DNA of 64,000 bases, taken from Tricholoma matsutake (taxonomy: Eukaryota; Basidiomycota; Agaricomycetes; Agaricales; Tricholomataceae). Position numbers and translations under genes: made by a program. Under the pieces are notes generated by a model. The model did no database searches and was not told where the DNA came from. It worked only from the letters and a program-made list of their open reading frames with translations. Of the stretch, positions 10,888 through 21,830 are shown in pieces (within the stretch, counting starts at the first letter, position 1; every line of letters begins with the position of its first letter). The stretch covers positions 2,976,001-3,040,000 of the forward strand of contig AP026538.1 in assembly GCA_026075535.2 (NCBI GenBank), given 5' to 3'.

Positions 10888-12101
10888 TAGGGATGCCGAA
10901 GTTCGGTCCAGAACCTCGGTTCGAACCTTGAACCCCTGAACTGAACCTGCGGTTCTGGTTCGGTCTGGTTCTGGTTCTCTCCCTCCTCAGTAGGTTCGGT
11001 CCCAGGTTCGGCACCTCTAGCATTTATGTGAACTCGGTTCGAATGGGTTTGAACCGAGAACCGATGCAAGGTTTTTGAAGTCAAAAATTGGCGAAAATCC
11101 TGTCCCGCGCAACTGAGTTTCAAAATACTTGCTACTTTTGTTCAAGTTACTTGCGCAAACAAAGCCATACCACTCCACCATCAACAACTCTTCATGGTTA
11201 CAAACGAACCACCTCGCGTGCAACACTGGCCCAAATGATGCATTTGTCGTTTGGGCCCCTGTAAGTTTCTCTCTCTCTTTTTATTATACTAGCTAATTAT
11301 TTTGCTTTATCTTTTTACAGTAATGATGTGATGATGACCACGAAAATGGGCATCCACGCACCTCAAATGACAAACGACGAATGAAAAGGGGGGAACAGCA
11401 GCTCCGACGTACGAGGGATGGCGCTGTGTAGTGGGTACCTGCCAGGTATGTACCCCCACCCTCATGCCTGCCATGTCACGCTAATGGCTCCCCAAACCCT
11501 ACCAAACCAGGAATTACGACACAACAACACCCAGAACTGGCAAGGAACAACCAGCACCCGCCCCACACCTATGAGCCTCTGCTTGTAGGGTATCGTGGGT
11601 GCCAGCAATGTTGGGCAATGCCAACAAATGATTACCCCACCATAACAAAAAGAGGAAGACAGTGCCAGGGATGGACAACAACGATGCTGAACAACATGGT
11701 ACCCACCCCCACGTCTATGAGCACCCGCTCTAGGGTGGATCGTGGGTGTCTACTGTGAGGGAGGAGGGAGACAGCACCCCAGCACCCGTTTCCCACCGCT
11801 GTGAGCACTTGCTCGCAGGGTGGACCGGGTGCTAACAGCCATGCCCCCCTCCCACAACGATGAACAGTGGCACCCACCCCCATGCCTATGAGCCACTGCT
11901 CATAGGGTGAATCATGTTTTTTTGCTAACCACGTAGGTTCTAAGGTTCAAACCAAGTTCAAACCAGAACCAAACCTGCCAAACCTGGTTCTGTCAGTTCT
12001 GGTTCGTGGTTCTGCCCTCTCCCTGCCCACCATCGGGTTCAGGTTCGCGGTTTGGAGAAATCTCTCAGAGAACTGGACTGAACCGAACTTCGGCATCCCT
12101 A
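10888..12101. mobile_element. Non-autonomous hAT-type element inside the MULE
   Basis: 1214 bp with inverted ends starting TAGGGATGCCGAAGTTCGGT, flanked by a perfect 8-bp duplication, GGTGGCTG (10880-10887 and 12102-12109). The 8-bp TSD and TAGGGATG-like end fit hAT. It has no transposase. Both subterminal regions (10905-11060 and 11940-12080) are packed with GGTTC/GAACC words, probable transposase-binding repeats. The middle holds a palindromic minisatellite (11568-11907). The insertion splits the transposase frame at S-H-R-L-G-R and excision on paper restores it. Confidence 0.88.
11568..11907. repeat. Palindromic minisatellite in the hAT element
   Basis: Four related units at about 11568-11590, 11713-11736, 11798-11820 and 11885-11907, each with a hairpin core of the type CCTATGAGC...GCTCATAGG, followed by GGTGG(A)TCGTGGGTG-like sequence. 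The same unit type occurs in element X at 34548-34850. Confidence 0.7.
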
Positions 12102-12637
12102 GGTGGCTGTCATTGAGGATTTCAGCACGAGCAAGGTATGCTGGAGTAACTTTGTGGATGAGTATCCATACAAGATGATCAAGTCGTGGTTGGGCAACAT
12201 GGTGGAGATGATCATGTTTTAACTGCTGCCAGAAGTTCTCAACATTCATTGTTGTGCAGAGGCGTGAGATGTATGGTGATGTCGAGCATGCCCAGAGACT
12301 CCACATTTTTGGAGTACCAGCATGCCCACATATATCCCCAGACTTCTCGAAGGCCACGTATATGGCAAAAGCTGTACATGTCATGGACAGCATTTCGGCA
12401 GATTGTTTCTTTATCCCACTTTCCATCCCATTCTGCAAAAAGTGGGTGCTGACAGAAATGTTTAGTGAATAAATGAAGGAGCTGCTTTCAAGGTGCAGCA
12501 GGACAGAAGACATAGGAAGGATCCTTTGAGGTAACTTCTTCAGCATCAAACATCCAGTCTGGGCCATCTTCAGCATCACGTTCATCACCCCCAGCCTTTT
12601 TGCAGTACCTTTTTACCTCTTTCTGCAGGTGGTTGCC

Positions 12638-12674
<37 letters not shown>

Positions 12675-13126
12675 CTGTCCTCATCCTCCATGTGGTCATC
12701 ATCACCAGGATTGGTATCAGTCAGGGTGTTATCAGGAATAGTCAGGTCAGGGTCCTCAGAGTGTTTTTGAATTGGAACTAAGGCACGAATGACCCCATTT
12801 AGTTGAAGGATGAGTCGGGGAGCAGGATGAGTATGCTCTGGGGCAACATTTTGAAGTTTGCCTCCAAGATGAACAGTGAGTCATGGAATTGCCTTTTCTG
12901 CTACATGGGTATCCTATGATTAGAACAATTTGTTAGTTGGGGAGTTGTGATGTTGAATATGTAGAATGTACTGGGTTGGGTTCTTTGGATTGAGCAATAG
13001 GCACAAATTTCTCATCAATCCAGTCAAACTCCTTCTTTGCTTCAAGGGCATTGTAGAACTTTGGTCGCCTTCAAAGGATGGAAAGCCGTGTTTTGATTGC
13101 CCATAGACAGTGCCAGAAACAGTGCT

Positions 13127-13698
13127 TGTTACAATTTTCCTTGTAACTCATGGAACCCAACAGACCTGACACACCCAATGATCCCCTCCATACCTGTATC
13201 ATGCCTAGGGCATGTCCCTGACACCAGACACACGCATGATGCATGCTGACTGCATGCATTCGATCCCCTTCCCGAGGAAGGTACCCTTGACACATGGTGA
13301 CTCCATGCACCTGAACCCATTCCCACACATGCTGTGATACGACAGCCCCTGGACATGAGGCTTATTGTTTCTATTCATACCTGATACACATCTACCTTTC
13401 TGATTGGACGATAAGGACCTTCCTATTAGTATAAGTACTGCGACTTGTAGTAGGAATGTCCTTAGTTTAGATCTAGGCAATCTACAGCCTTAACTTGCAA
13501 CTCGCGAACTTACTCGAAACCACTAAGGAAGCCCCTTAGTGCGTGAACCTGAATGACTCTACGCAGAAGCCCTGCTAGAGTGCACTACCTATCTTACGTC
13601 GGATGCTCCGAGTAAGACTAGTGCCAAATGACTCGTCGAGGAAGCACCTCGTCGAATGACATTGACTAGATCAAGTGGTTGAGGCTTCGCCCTTAACA
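13127..13698 (+). mobile_element. Solo LTR inside the MULE transposase gene
   Basis: 572 bp, TGTTAC ... TTAACA, with near-identical flanks GTGCT (13122-13126) and GAGCT (13699-13703). It is related to the LTR at 501-1160: same inner palindrome at the start (GTTACAATTTT..TTGTAAC), the same CATGCACC[CT]..AACCCA[CT]TCCCACACATGCTGTG segment, and a hairpin array. Removing it restores KHQLC-FWHCL in the transposase. Confidence 0.85.
13521..13657. repeat. Array of four hairpins inside the solo LTR
   Basis: Palindromes at 13521-13541, 13556-13581, 13593-13616 and 13631-13657, with different stems (CACTAAGG, ACTCTA/GCAG, CTTAC/TCGG, CGTCGAGG) and loops of the AAGC/ATGC type. It is the counterpart of 911-1116, but none of the stems is the same as there. 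Confidence 0.75.
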
Positions 13699-15256
13699 GA
13701 GCTGATGCTTTGCATTGGGATATACTTGAAGAAAAGCATTGATTTCTGAGAGATCTTTATTGGAGAGTGTGATGATTGGTTGTATATCCCAGGCTTTCTC
13801 AAAGTGGGAAAGAAGCTTTGAGACAAACTGCACTTTAGCTCCAGGATCTCCTTGGGTGGAAGAATGGAGGAGTAGATATCCCAATGGGCAGCCTGATCCA
13901 TAGACCTCTCTAAGCAAGGCATAAACTTCATAATTGGAGCCATTTGTATGCCCTAGAATTGTCAATGCCTATCAATGTCACACAAAATTGATAAACCTAC
14001 AAGCAGAATCCAAAGAAACCTCTCGAATATGTCCTCCCCATTGCTGAAGTATCTCTGGAAGTGCAAATGCAAGTGCAGTAAATCCTGCTTCTTCATGGAG
14101 AGGAATAGGCTCAACAGAATACAGTTTGGGCACACTTCCATGAGACTTGGCTGCCTCATTAATCAGAATTTTTGCTGACTTGAGTTCATCAGGATCCCAT
14201 TTCCATTTTTGGCTGCTTTGGTCAAACCAAATCTGGTAGATAGCCTTGCGTGAAAATTGTGGTGAAGGATGGGTCTTGAGTATTCCATCCCATAACTGTA
14301 AACAATAGCTAGATTGAGATAGTGGTCATTGATGTTATTTTATGCAACATACTTGAGTTGGACTCAAGTCTGGATTTGCATGCACAAAGTCTTGAACATC
14401 CTTTGGAACATCAATGCACCAGTATGGGACATGATCATCAGCATGCTTCAACTTGACAACAGCTACCATTTCCCCTGTAGTGACTGTGATATGGAGCCAG
14501 CCAGAGCAGCTGAATACATCCATTGAATCCTTGTCACGGGACTTTACACCCTCCCATTCAGACTTTTTGGATTTTTGTTGACATGAGTGGACCTGAGCAC
14601 AGTGATACATGAATCAGGAAGATGGTGTGCATTTGTGATGGTATACACTATGATAGCTTGTAACAATATGAGTGTCCAACAGCACCTTGAGGAAATCCCC
14701 AACTTACACAAATCGGTATTTCAACTGCTCCCAGATTTTTACTGCCAGAAAATCTGCTCTATCCCTATCATTTACTGTTTTAGTCATGAGAGAAGACAGA
14801 TCCACATGTGCTTCAAGAGAAATCACATCCTCTGAATCAGAAAGACACCCAAGAGAATCCAGAAAGACACCCAGTTCAACAACAGAAAGATCAGAGAGAT
14901 CATCATCAGTTTGGTCTTGTGAAGCTGCTGGTAAGTTCTCTTTGTTGCTATTTTTATGTTTTTTCTCTGCAATCTGTCGAGAGCTCTTCTCCAAACATGG
15001 CCGACACAGTTTTGAGAACCCCTCACATGCCAATTTAAAGTTTGACATGTTGCGAGGCAGTGACTTTCGGCATTTTGAACAGGTCTGATCAGGTGCACTG
15101 CCAGCATCCATTTCCGGAGTGAAAAAGATTCGAAGCAGAGAAGCTTGATGTGCCTCAAGTGGAAAGACATGCATTGGCGCAACGAGAGAAGTTGACGCAA
15201 AATCCAAATGTGGAGATTATGTAAGTACTCTACTCATGCCGCACAAAGTCTTCGCG

Positions 15257-15482
15257 TTGAATGTTTATTACAATGTTTTCAACTCATTGAAAAAAAAGTT
15301 CAGAATATAATTTACAGTTGCATGTTTCATGTACAATAGGTCTGACAAAACTACTCTAAGTACATGATCCCAGCAATCCCCTTCCCCGTTGAGAAGTTCT
15401 CAAAATCTGCCCCAAGTCCTTGCATCAGAATTTCCCAAAACTCATGTGCTGCGCAAAACCTGCTGGGTGAATAGTGTTCACT
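15257..15482 (-). repeat. MULE right terminal inverted repeat
   Basis: Inverted partner of 9686-9907, just upstream of the transposase start at 15207, so it probably holds the transposase promoter. Confidence 0.9.
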
Positions 15483-15492
15483 AAGTACACAC

Positions 15493-15874
15493 ACGTAGAT
15501 AGATTAGAGCAGTGATCAATCAGTGGCAGTTCAAAATGAAGGCATTGTTGATGTCTGTTTACCAACGTCACTGAACGATCATTCAATGATCGAACTTTTG
15601 TTGAGTTTAAAGTCCATTTACGCAAGTCCAATGGGAAGGGCAACGAAAAAATGCGATAATGCACTTTGCACCGCATGTGCACACCAACGCAGCACCGCGT
15701 GCTTTGTTCCATCACTCAGTGTCTTTGCACCGTGTGCATGCTACGACACAGCACCACATGCACCTTTCTGTATTATGATGACTTCTCCTATTCCTCAGGA
15801 GAGATGTGCAATCTGAGACTACCCCCTTTTCACGGTTCTCTCTGCTTCTCACATTCTCTCCCAGGTAAGGATGT
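15493..15874. other. Displaced flank with no recognised feature
   Basis: Sequence between the MULE duplication and the Tc1/mariner element. Before the MULE insertion it adjoined the 5' side of the DEAH gene. I see no ORF or repeat of note. Confidence 0.4.
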
Positions 15875-15876
15875 TA

Positions 15877-17452
15877 CAGTGAGCCACAAAACCTTTCCAA
15901 TGTTTTGCACTTTGTGACAAACCTTGATATAAAAAAGGAAATCAAATCAGGAAAATTCTGAAAATATTACATAATATACTTAGACATCACCTTATGTTGC
16001 CCCAAGAATCCCAGGATCATGTGACTGCATTTAGGATGTCAATTCTTTTAATATATTCAGTCACTCATTGGAAAGGTTTTGTTGTACTGATTTTTTTGTA
16101 TGTACAATGTAGGTAGATCACATGACTTTGTTGATTATTATAAACAATAACAGATAATATCATGTGACTACACATATATAACAAGCCTAACTTCATTCTT
16201 TCCCTCTATTCATCATGCGCAAGCTGTCTTCTGCACAAACCCTGCACATTCTTACTTTGCTTGACTCTGGTCTTTCTGGAGCACAAATATCCCATCAAAC
16301 TGGGGTTGGTAGTGCCACTATATTCACTCTGAGCATCAACCTGACCTCACCAAATCATGTGGTGGTCATCCCAAAAAGCTCACAACTGCCAATGTTGACT
16401 ATGCATGTTGGATTATTTGGATGGGAAAGGTTGATAATGCCACTGAAGCTGCACATGCACTTCAAGATATCACTAATACCCCTTTCTCTTCCCAAACTCT
16501 TCATCAACATCTTAAATCACATGGCATGAAACCTGTAGTCAAAAAGAAATGCCCACTACTCAAACCTTGTCATCAACAAGCATGACTGGAGTTTGCTGAG
16601 CAGCATGCAGAGTGGACACATGAGGATTGGAAAAGAGTCTTATGGTCAGATGAGACTAAGATTAACTGTTTAGGGTCAGATGGAAGGAAATATGTGTGGA
16701 AAGATAGTGATGAAGGGCTGAGTGATAGGTTGGTTGAGGGAACAGTCAAGTTTGGAGGTGGAAATTTGATGATGTGGGGGTGCATGGGATGGGATGGTGT
16801 TGGATATGCCACCAGGATTGAAGGAAAGATGGATGCTGATCTTTATGTCAGCATTATGGAGGATGAACTTCAGCAAACACTGGAGTTTTGGGGGAAAACT
16901 ACTGATGATATGGTATTTCAGCAGGACAATGACCCCAAACATACCAGCAAAAAGGCCAAAAAGTGGTTTGAAGACAATGATATCACTGTCCTAAAGTGGC
17001 CTGCACAGTCTCCTGATCTTAATCCTATAGAACATCTGTGGCATCATCTTAAAAAGAAGCTTGGAGAGTATGAGGAGCCTGCCAAGAGTGTCACAGAACT
17101 TTGGGAAAGAGTACAGGTGAAATGGGAGAAGATACCAAAGGAGGAGTGTCAAAAATTGATTGAAAGCATGCCTAGGAAACTTGCTACAGTGGTTCCAGCA
17201 AGGGGTGGCTATACCAAGTACTAATATATATTCAAAAATCAGTGCAACAAAACCTTTTCAATGAGTGACTGAATATATTGAAAGGATTGACATCCTAGAT
17301 AAGGTTATATGATCCTGGGACTGTTGGGGCAACATAAGGTGATGTCCAAGTATATTATGTAATATTTTCAGAATTTTCCTGATTTTATTTCCTTTTTTAT
17401 ATCAAGGTTTGTCACAAAGTGCAAAACATTGGAAAGGTTTTGTGGCCCACTG
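15877..17452 (+). mobile_element. Tc1/mariner element with about 220-bp inverted ends
   Basis: 1576 bp flanked by TA on both sides (15875-15876 and 17453-17454). Inverted ends start CAGTG[AG]GCCACAAAACC and extend about 220 bp (15877 to about 16096, about 17233 to 17452), which is long for this superfamily. Inside is a plus-strand DD34E transposase. Confidence 0.9.
16215..17224 (+). pseudogene. Tc1/mariner transposase (DD34E), one frameshift and one stop
   Basis: Starts MRKLSSAQTLHILTLLDSGLSG, a helix-turn-helix. The catalytic triad is visible: D in LWSDETK, D in QQDNDPKHTS, and E in SPDLNPIEHLW, with 34 residues between the last two. A frameshift near 16330-16345 separates the N-terminal part. 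A TGA at 16582-16584 interrupts the second helix-turn-helix/core link (the codon reads as a decayed CGA). The C-terminal 176 residues from 16694 are intact. Without repair it cannot make an active protein. Confidence 0.88.
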
Positions 17453-17812
17453 TATCTACTTACTTCACTCTGCTTCTCTCATTGTCTCTCAGCATTATCA
17501 TACTCAAGTATTTCTTGTTAACAACCTAATACATCATTTCCTCATATGTCCAAAAATGTGCACATGTACTACTTTGGACAATCAACGCCACACGTTCAGC
17601 CAGAAGGAAGTGGGCATCAATCAGGAACAGGTGAAGGAACACCAGGACAAGATGGTAGTCATGGACCAACACAGACCGTTTCTACCCTTGGAACACACAT
17701 GGGAACCAACAATGCAGGAGGATGAACCCAGTCTACCCTTATTACACCGATTGACAGAACACAGACTGAGATGAGCCACACTACTCCAACACCTGGGGGA
17801 TCAGGATGAAGT

Positions 17813-18994
17813 TTGCACAGAGAATTCAGAGTCAACCTTGTCACAAGAATGGATGACATTGTCCAGAAATTCAGAGACAGGAAGACATCCAAGATCGAGA
17901 CCCTCCTTCAAATACTCCAGGTCATCCAGCAGGCAAATCTCAACGAGTCCAACGAGAGGACAACACTTGAACAATACACATCCCATGTTGAACTCATCAA
18001 TGGACAACATGAACTTGCTGGATGACGAGGAGAGAGTACAACAGAGCCAAGACAGAGTGGAGGAGAGCAGACGATTGGAGCAGAACCTGACAGACATACA
18101 CATCAGAGAGGTCCCAGACTGGAGATGCAGGATGCAGAGCATTTCCTCAGAGCACTACAAAAGGAGTTTGTCAAGAGGAGGAAGCATCAAAACTCTTCAG
18201 TTTCCTCACAATCAAGTGTTGAATCAGATGATGAATGAGGGGAAGGAGAGATGAATAAGAAGAAAAGGGTATATCAATTGCAACTCCCATGGTATGCAAC
18301 AGAAGTCAAAGTGCAAGAAAGAGAAATTGACGAGAATTGAAAGAAGACCAGACAGATCCTTGGAGTTTTCCAGAGGGACATCGCCTTTGCTGAATGAGAA
18401 ATTCAAAGGTCAGCATCAGCGCCACAAGGATTCCCCAAATCAGAATGGAGGCATATTTTCAGAGGAGAAGCTGTTAACCTCGATGTCATCTTCAGCAACC
18501 ACCATCACATTGCCCCTCCTAAGGAGAATGTGGGTCGCATCAGAACAACAGAAATCTCTCTTGGAAAGACAGATTCAGCTAGAAATGTCCAAACAAGTGG
18601 CGACTGGACCGCTGCATGGCATGCGACCACCAAAGCGACAACATATGCTTTCCCATATCGAGATGAAGAGCTTCGGGAGTGGGGAGACTACATGGGCTCG
18701 GAATTCTCAGTGAGACAATCAGGATCACATCACCGGCTTATTTCCTTCGACAGAGCAGTCAGAACACGAGTTGGTGGAGGACAAGCAATGCTACTTACTG
18801 ATTGGGTGCAGTTCTCTTATCTCTACTCCACTTTCCTTCTTCCTGACAGTATACAAGGAGGATCAAGCAGCCATTTTGGATCTAATGACTCCAGACAATG
18901 GGACCGATCAGGAGAAATCTGTCATCGATACAACAGTTCAGGGGGATGCAAGAGTGCAACCAGAACATGTCATTACTGCCACAATTGCCTCTGA
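17813..18994 (+). pseudogene. DIRS-like gag region with cysteine-rich finger
   Basis: Starts with a helical segment (MDDIVQKFRDRKTSKIETLLQ...) ending near 18025. After frame changes it continues around 18525-18800 with a conserved-looking block (GRIRTTEISLGKTD ... TSGDWTAAWHATTKA ... YAFPYRDEELREWGDYM) and then a C/H-rich finger (ICHRYNSSGGCKSATRTCHYCHNC, near 18916-18990). This layout matches the gag-like part of DIRS-type elements as I remember them. At least three frame changes occur. Confidence 0.6.
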
Positions 18995-18999
18995 TGCCA

Positions 19000-20250
19000 A
19001 CAACCAGGACATAACAAGGAAAATTGCAACCAGCAAGCTTGACTTGCTTTATGGAATGAAACCAAAGTATCTTCATTATAATGTATGGTCTGCTGAAGAG
19101 AGCACTGACAAAAGCAACACTTTACCCATGATCTGTCTTGCAGATTGGACTGAATGTGCTAAACCATTGCCTGATGTGCCAGCGACTGAGCAAGAAAATC
19201 AGATAGTGTTGAAGACAATTGCAGACAGACCAGATTTGTTCAAGATAATCACCCCCATTAATGTGGACCGGTTTGAGGAGTTGTTGAGAACTCATCCAAA
19301 TCAACCTTTTGTAAATTCAGTCTGTCAAGGACTTCGTGAAAGTTTTTGGCCTTGGGCAGACACAAAATGACCCCCCCATGGTTGACGAAAGTTTAGGCAT
19401 GCCACACAAACCAGAGGAGGCAGAGTTTCTTCGCATTCAGAGAGACCATGAGCGTTCGAAAGGGAGATATCACAGGTACGATCAATGGATGCTGAGAAAC
19501 CAGGTTAAGCTTCTATCCCTGTGGGATGAACTCAGAATACCTCATGAGCGACACAAGCAGATTTGGGGAGAGCAACTACCCATTATTGGCATTCAGGTCA
19601 ATCCCAACAATCTGACCTTTTGCCTCCCAGAACAGGCTCTGACAGAATTACTTCAAGAACTGACCAAGTTTACTTTATGGTCAGAACTTAAGCATGGAGC
19701 TTCATGGACTTTGAGATGCTGGCAACAACTAGCAGGTTGGATGAACTGGGCTTTCAATGTCTTCCCTTTACTTTGGCTGGCATGGAACAGATTCTACCCA
19801 ATTGCAGGTAAAGATCAACCACTCAAGAAAGTCTGGGTCAACAATGCAGTGCATGAAGACCTGTCCTGGGCTGCAGAACACATGCAGCGCTCGCTAGGCA
19901 TCAAGATTCTCTCTTCTGTCTCCTGGGACCCCAAAGATGCAGATGCGACCATCTATTGTGATGCATCACTCGATGGCATTGGCTTCTTGTATCCAGATCA
20001 CGCGAAGGGTCTCTATGCTCCAGTTCCTCTACAGAATGCGTGCGATATCATCTTTTATTTTGAGGCTCTAGCTGTGGTGAGCGCCTACAGCGACTTAGAG
20101 AAGTCAATGGAAGATTACACTAAAGTTGTCATTTATATGGACAGCATGAACACCGTCAATATTTTCAACTCATTAAGATGCCAACCGGAATTCAACCCTC
20201 TATTGTGTCACTGTGTAGACATCATGGTCAGAAAGAACTTCCAGATTTGA
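19000..20250 (+). pseudogene. DIRS-like RT remnant and RNase H, RT core deleted
   Basis: From about 19200 the frame reads LFKIITPINVDRFEELLRTHPNQPFV and, after a frame change near 19365, AEFLRIQRDHERSKGRY. It then jumps at about 19475 to MLRNQVKLLSLWDELRIPHERHKQI, which normally lies after the YVDD motif. The catalytic RT region between them is absent. The RNase H-like domain is preserved: D in IYCDASLDGIGF, E in IFYFEALAVVSA, D in VIYMDSMNTVNIFNSL. Thus it has RNase H but no polymerase. Confidence 0.72.
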
Positions 20251-20412
20251 GTCCTCCATGTACCAGGGAGGGTCAACCAAGTAGCAGACACGATCTCACA
20301 CGGAGAACTCAAAAGAGCGCACGAGGTGGCACCCAGCTTGCCAATTACAACCTTTCAACCCCCACAGCTATTTGAGTTGGGGGCAACCAAAAAATGATCA
20401 TTTTGCCTGTCT

Positions 20413-21813
20413 GTGTGCGGCAACCTGCCCAGATGGTCACGGGAACATCTGGTTCATGAGCATGCAATAGCGCTGGGCCAGGTGATCTATGCTAGTACTT
20501 GGAGTAATTATGGTTCTGCTTTAAACTCTTATCTTTCTTTTGTTCAACTCCATGACATTCCAGTAGAGCTGACGGGTGGCACTCTCAGCCTGTATACTGT
20601 GTACATGTGCCACCATATCAGACCATCTTCTGTTGACACTTATCTTTCTGGCATATGCCATCAACTAGGACCTTTCTTTTGTGGAGTGAGCGAGATCAGG
20701 AAGAGCCGATTGGTTCACCAGACACTTGAAGGCTGCAAACATCTTAGGGGGATGCCGATGACACACAAACAAGCACTGACGATAGAGGACCTGTCCACTG
20801 TTTGTGAGTCATATCGGCCAAATCCTACACACGATGACATCCTTTTTTGTACACAACTCTGCATCAGTTTCTTGCCCTAATGCGCCTGGGGGAACTCACT
20901 TTCCCAGACACTGTTGCACTCAGGGATCCATGGAAGTTATCAGCATGCAGCTCTGTTATCCTTCGAGCACAATCCATTCAATTTTTCTTGCCTGGCCACA
21001 AGGCCAACAGATTCTTTGAGGGGAACTTGATCATGCTGTGGGAGAATGACCTTGACTGCAGTGTGACAGCTTGGTTTCAGAGGTACCTGAAATCATGCAA
21101 CAACCTTTTCCCACTTTCCTCTCCATTTAGTGTTTGAAGGTCCAGTCCATGGTTATGTAACAGTCTTTTGGAATTTTGAGATGTAATCTGCTTGTTAAAG
21201 CCTTACAACTTATCCTGGCATTTCCAGACTTTTTGTACACAATGTCAATATATGATTGAAAAGGTTTGTCATTATGCCTCAGTGGTTTTTAGAGAATTAA
21301 ACATATTAAACATAAAACAATTTTTCCAGTCTATACATTTTCCGAGGTTTTGAGAAAAATGTATGAACTGGAAAAATTGTTTTGTGTATAATAGGTTTAA
21401 TTCTGTAAAAATTACTGAAGCATAATGACAAAACATTTTTGGTCATATCTTGACATTGTATACAAAAAGTCCTGGAATGCCAGGATAAGTTGTAAGGCTT
21501 TAACAAGCAGATTACATCTCAAAATTCCAGAAGACTGTTACATAACCATGGACTGGACCTTCAAACACTATCTCCATTGTGGCTCCGAAAGGATGGCACC
21601 ATCCCCACCTGATCTTTCTTCATGAACCATTTGCGTCATTTCTTTGAGAAGGATGTAGGGGGGCAATCTATGCGTGCTGGCAGTGCCACATTGCTGGCTG
21701 AACATGGTGTTGCACTGCACATCATTCAGGGTATCAGTCAGTGGGCATCAGCCCCATGGCAGATCTACATTTGCAAGCACCCCGTTCTCTTGCAAGCAAT
21801 GCTACATGCATGA
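20413..21813 (+). pseudogene. DIRS-type tyrosine recombinase, frameshifted and split by a MITE
   Basis: N-terminal SAM-like part: ASTWSNYGSALNSYLSF ... DTYLSGICHQLG. One frameshift near 20860 leads to FLALMRLGELTFPD and FFLPGHKANRFFEGN, the region that carries the first catalytic Arg. After the MITE the frame resumes WLRKDGTIPT (21580) and GGQSMRAGSATLLAEHGV ... WASAPWQIYI, holding the second Arg and the Tyr nucleophile. All catalytic blocks are recognisable but not in one frame. Confidence 0.75.
21128..21570. mobile_element. Fold-back hAT-type MITE
   Basis: 443 bp that form one long palindrome: arms about 21128-21345 and 21355-21570, ends TAGTGTTTGAAGGTCCAGTC. A perfect 8-bp duplication, TCTCCATT, flanks it (21120-21127 and 21571-21578). 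Excision on paper restores PLSSPLWLRKDG in the recombinase. No coding capacity. Its ends resemble those of the MITE at 23197-24036. Confidence 0.88.
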
Positions 21814-21830
21814 ATGACACACTGGCCCCA

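Larger units (their letters stand above)
9963..15207 (-). pseudogene. MULE transposase with SWIM zinc finger, split by two insertions
   Basis: Domains from the N-terminus: a CX2C...CX2C zinc-binding segment (CSKCRKSLP ... CRPCLEK, near 15080); a FAR1-like DNA-binding region (near 14340-14610, GWLHITV ... DHVPYWCIDVP); the MULE transposase core (near 13700-13965, VLGHTNGSNYEVY and INAFLQVYPNAKHQLC, continuing FWHCLWAIKTRL at 13076-13120); an acidic poly-D linker (12640-12690); the conserved NVENFWQQLKHD block (12200-12240); and a SWIM finger, CTCGRQKYDRHHLCKH (near 10700-10760). The C-terminal exon (10202-9963) is reached through an intron starting GTAAGC. The core aspartate expected in LSDKD reads N (TCC GAT to TCC AAT, a CpG change). 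The gene is disrupted and probably inactive. Confidence 0.85.
9676..15492 (-). mobile_element. Complete MULE DNA transposon with long terminal inverted repeats and 10-bp TSD
   Basis: The element proper is 9686-15482. Its ends are inverted copies of about 222 bp (9686-9907 and 15257-15482), starting AGTGAAC[GA]CTATTCACC. Both are flanked by the perfect 10-bp duplication AAGTACACAC (9676-9685 and 15483-15492), in the 8-11 bp range usual for Mutator-like elements. Inside, the minus strand encodes a SWIM-finger transposase. Two younger insertions sit in that gene: a hAT-type element (10888-12101) and a solo LTR (13127-13698). Removing either, with one TSD copy, rejoins the frame. Confidence 0.93.
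17455..21830 (+). mobile_element. Decayed DIRS-like tyrosine-recombinase retroelement
   Basis: A chain of plus-strand fragments in the order gag-like, CCCH-type finger, RT fragment, RNase H, tyrosine recombinase, as expected for DIRS-like elements of mushrooms. Terminal repeats were not identified, so the edges are approximate. Several frameshifts and stops are present and the RT core is missing. A fold-back MITE (21128-21570) splits the recombinase. Confidence 0.75.

Noticed and set aside
12640..12690. ATC microsatellite as a separate repeat
   Set aside because: It is the coding poly-Asp stretch of the MULE transposase linker on the minus strand.
20178..20375. Independent small ORF after the RNase H domain
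   Set aside because: It is the frame-shifted continuation of the DIRS-like RNase H tail.
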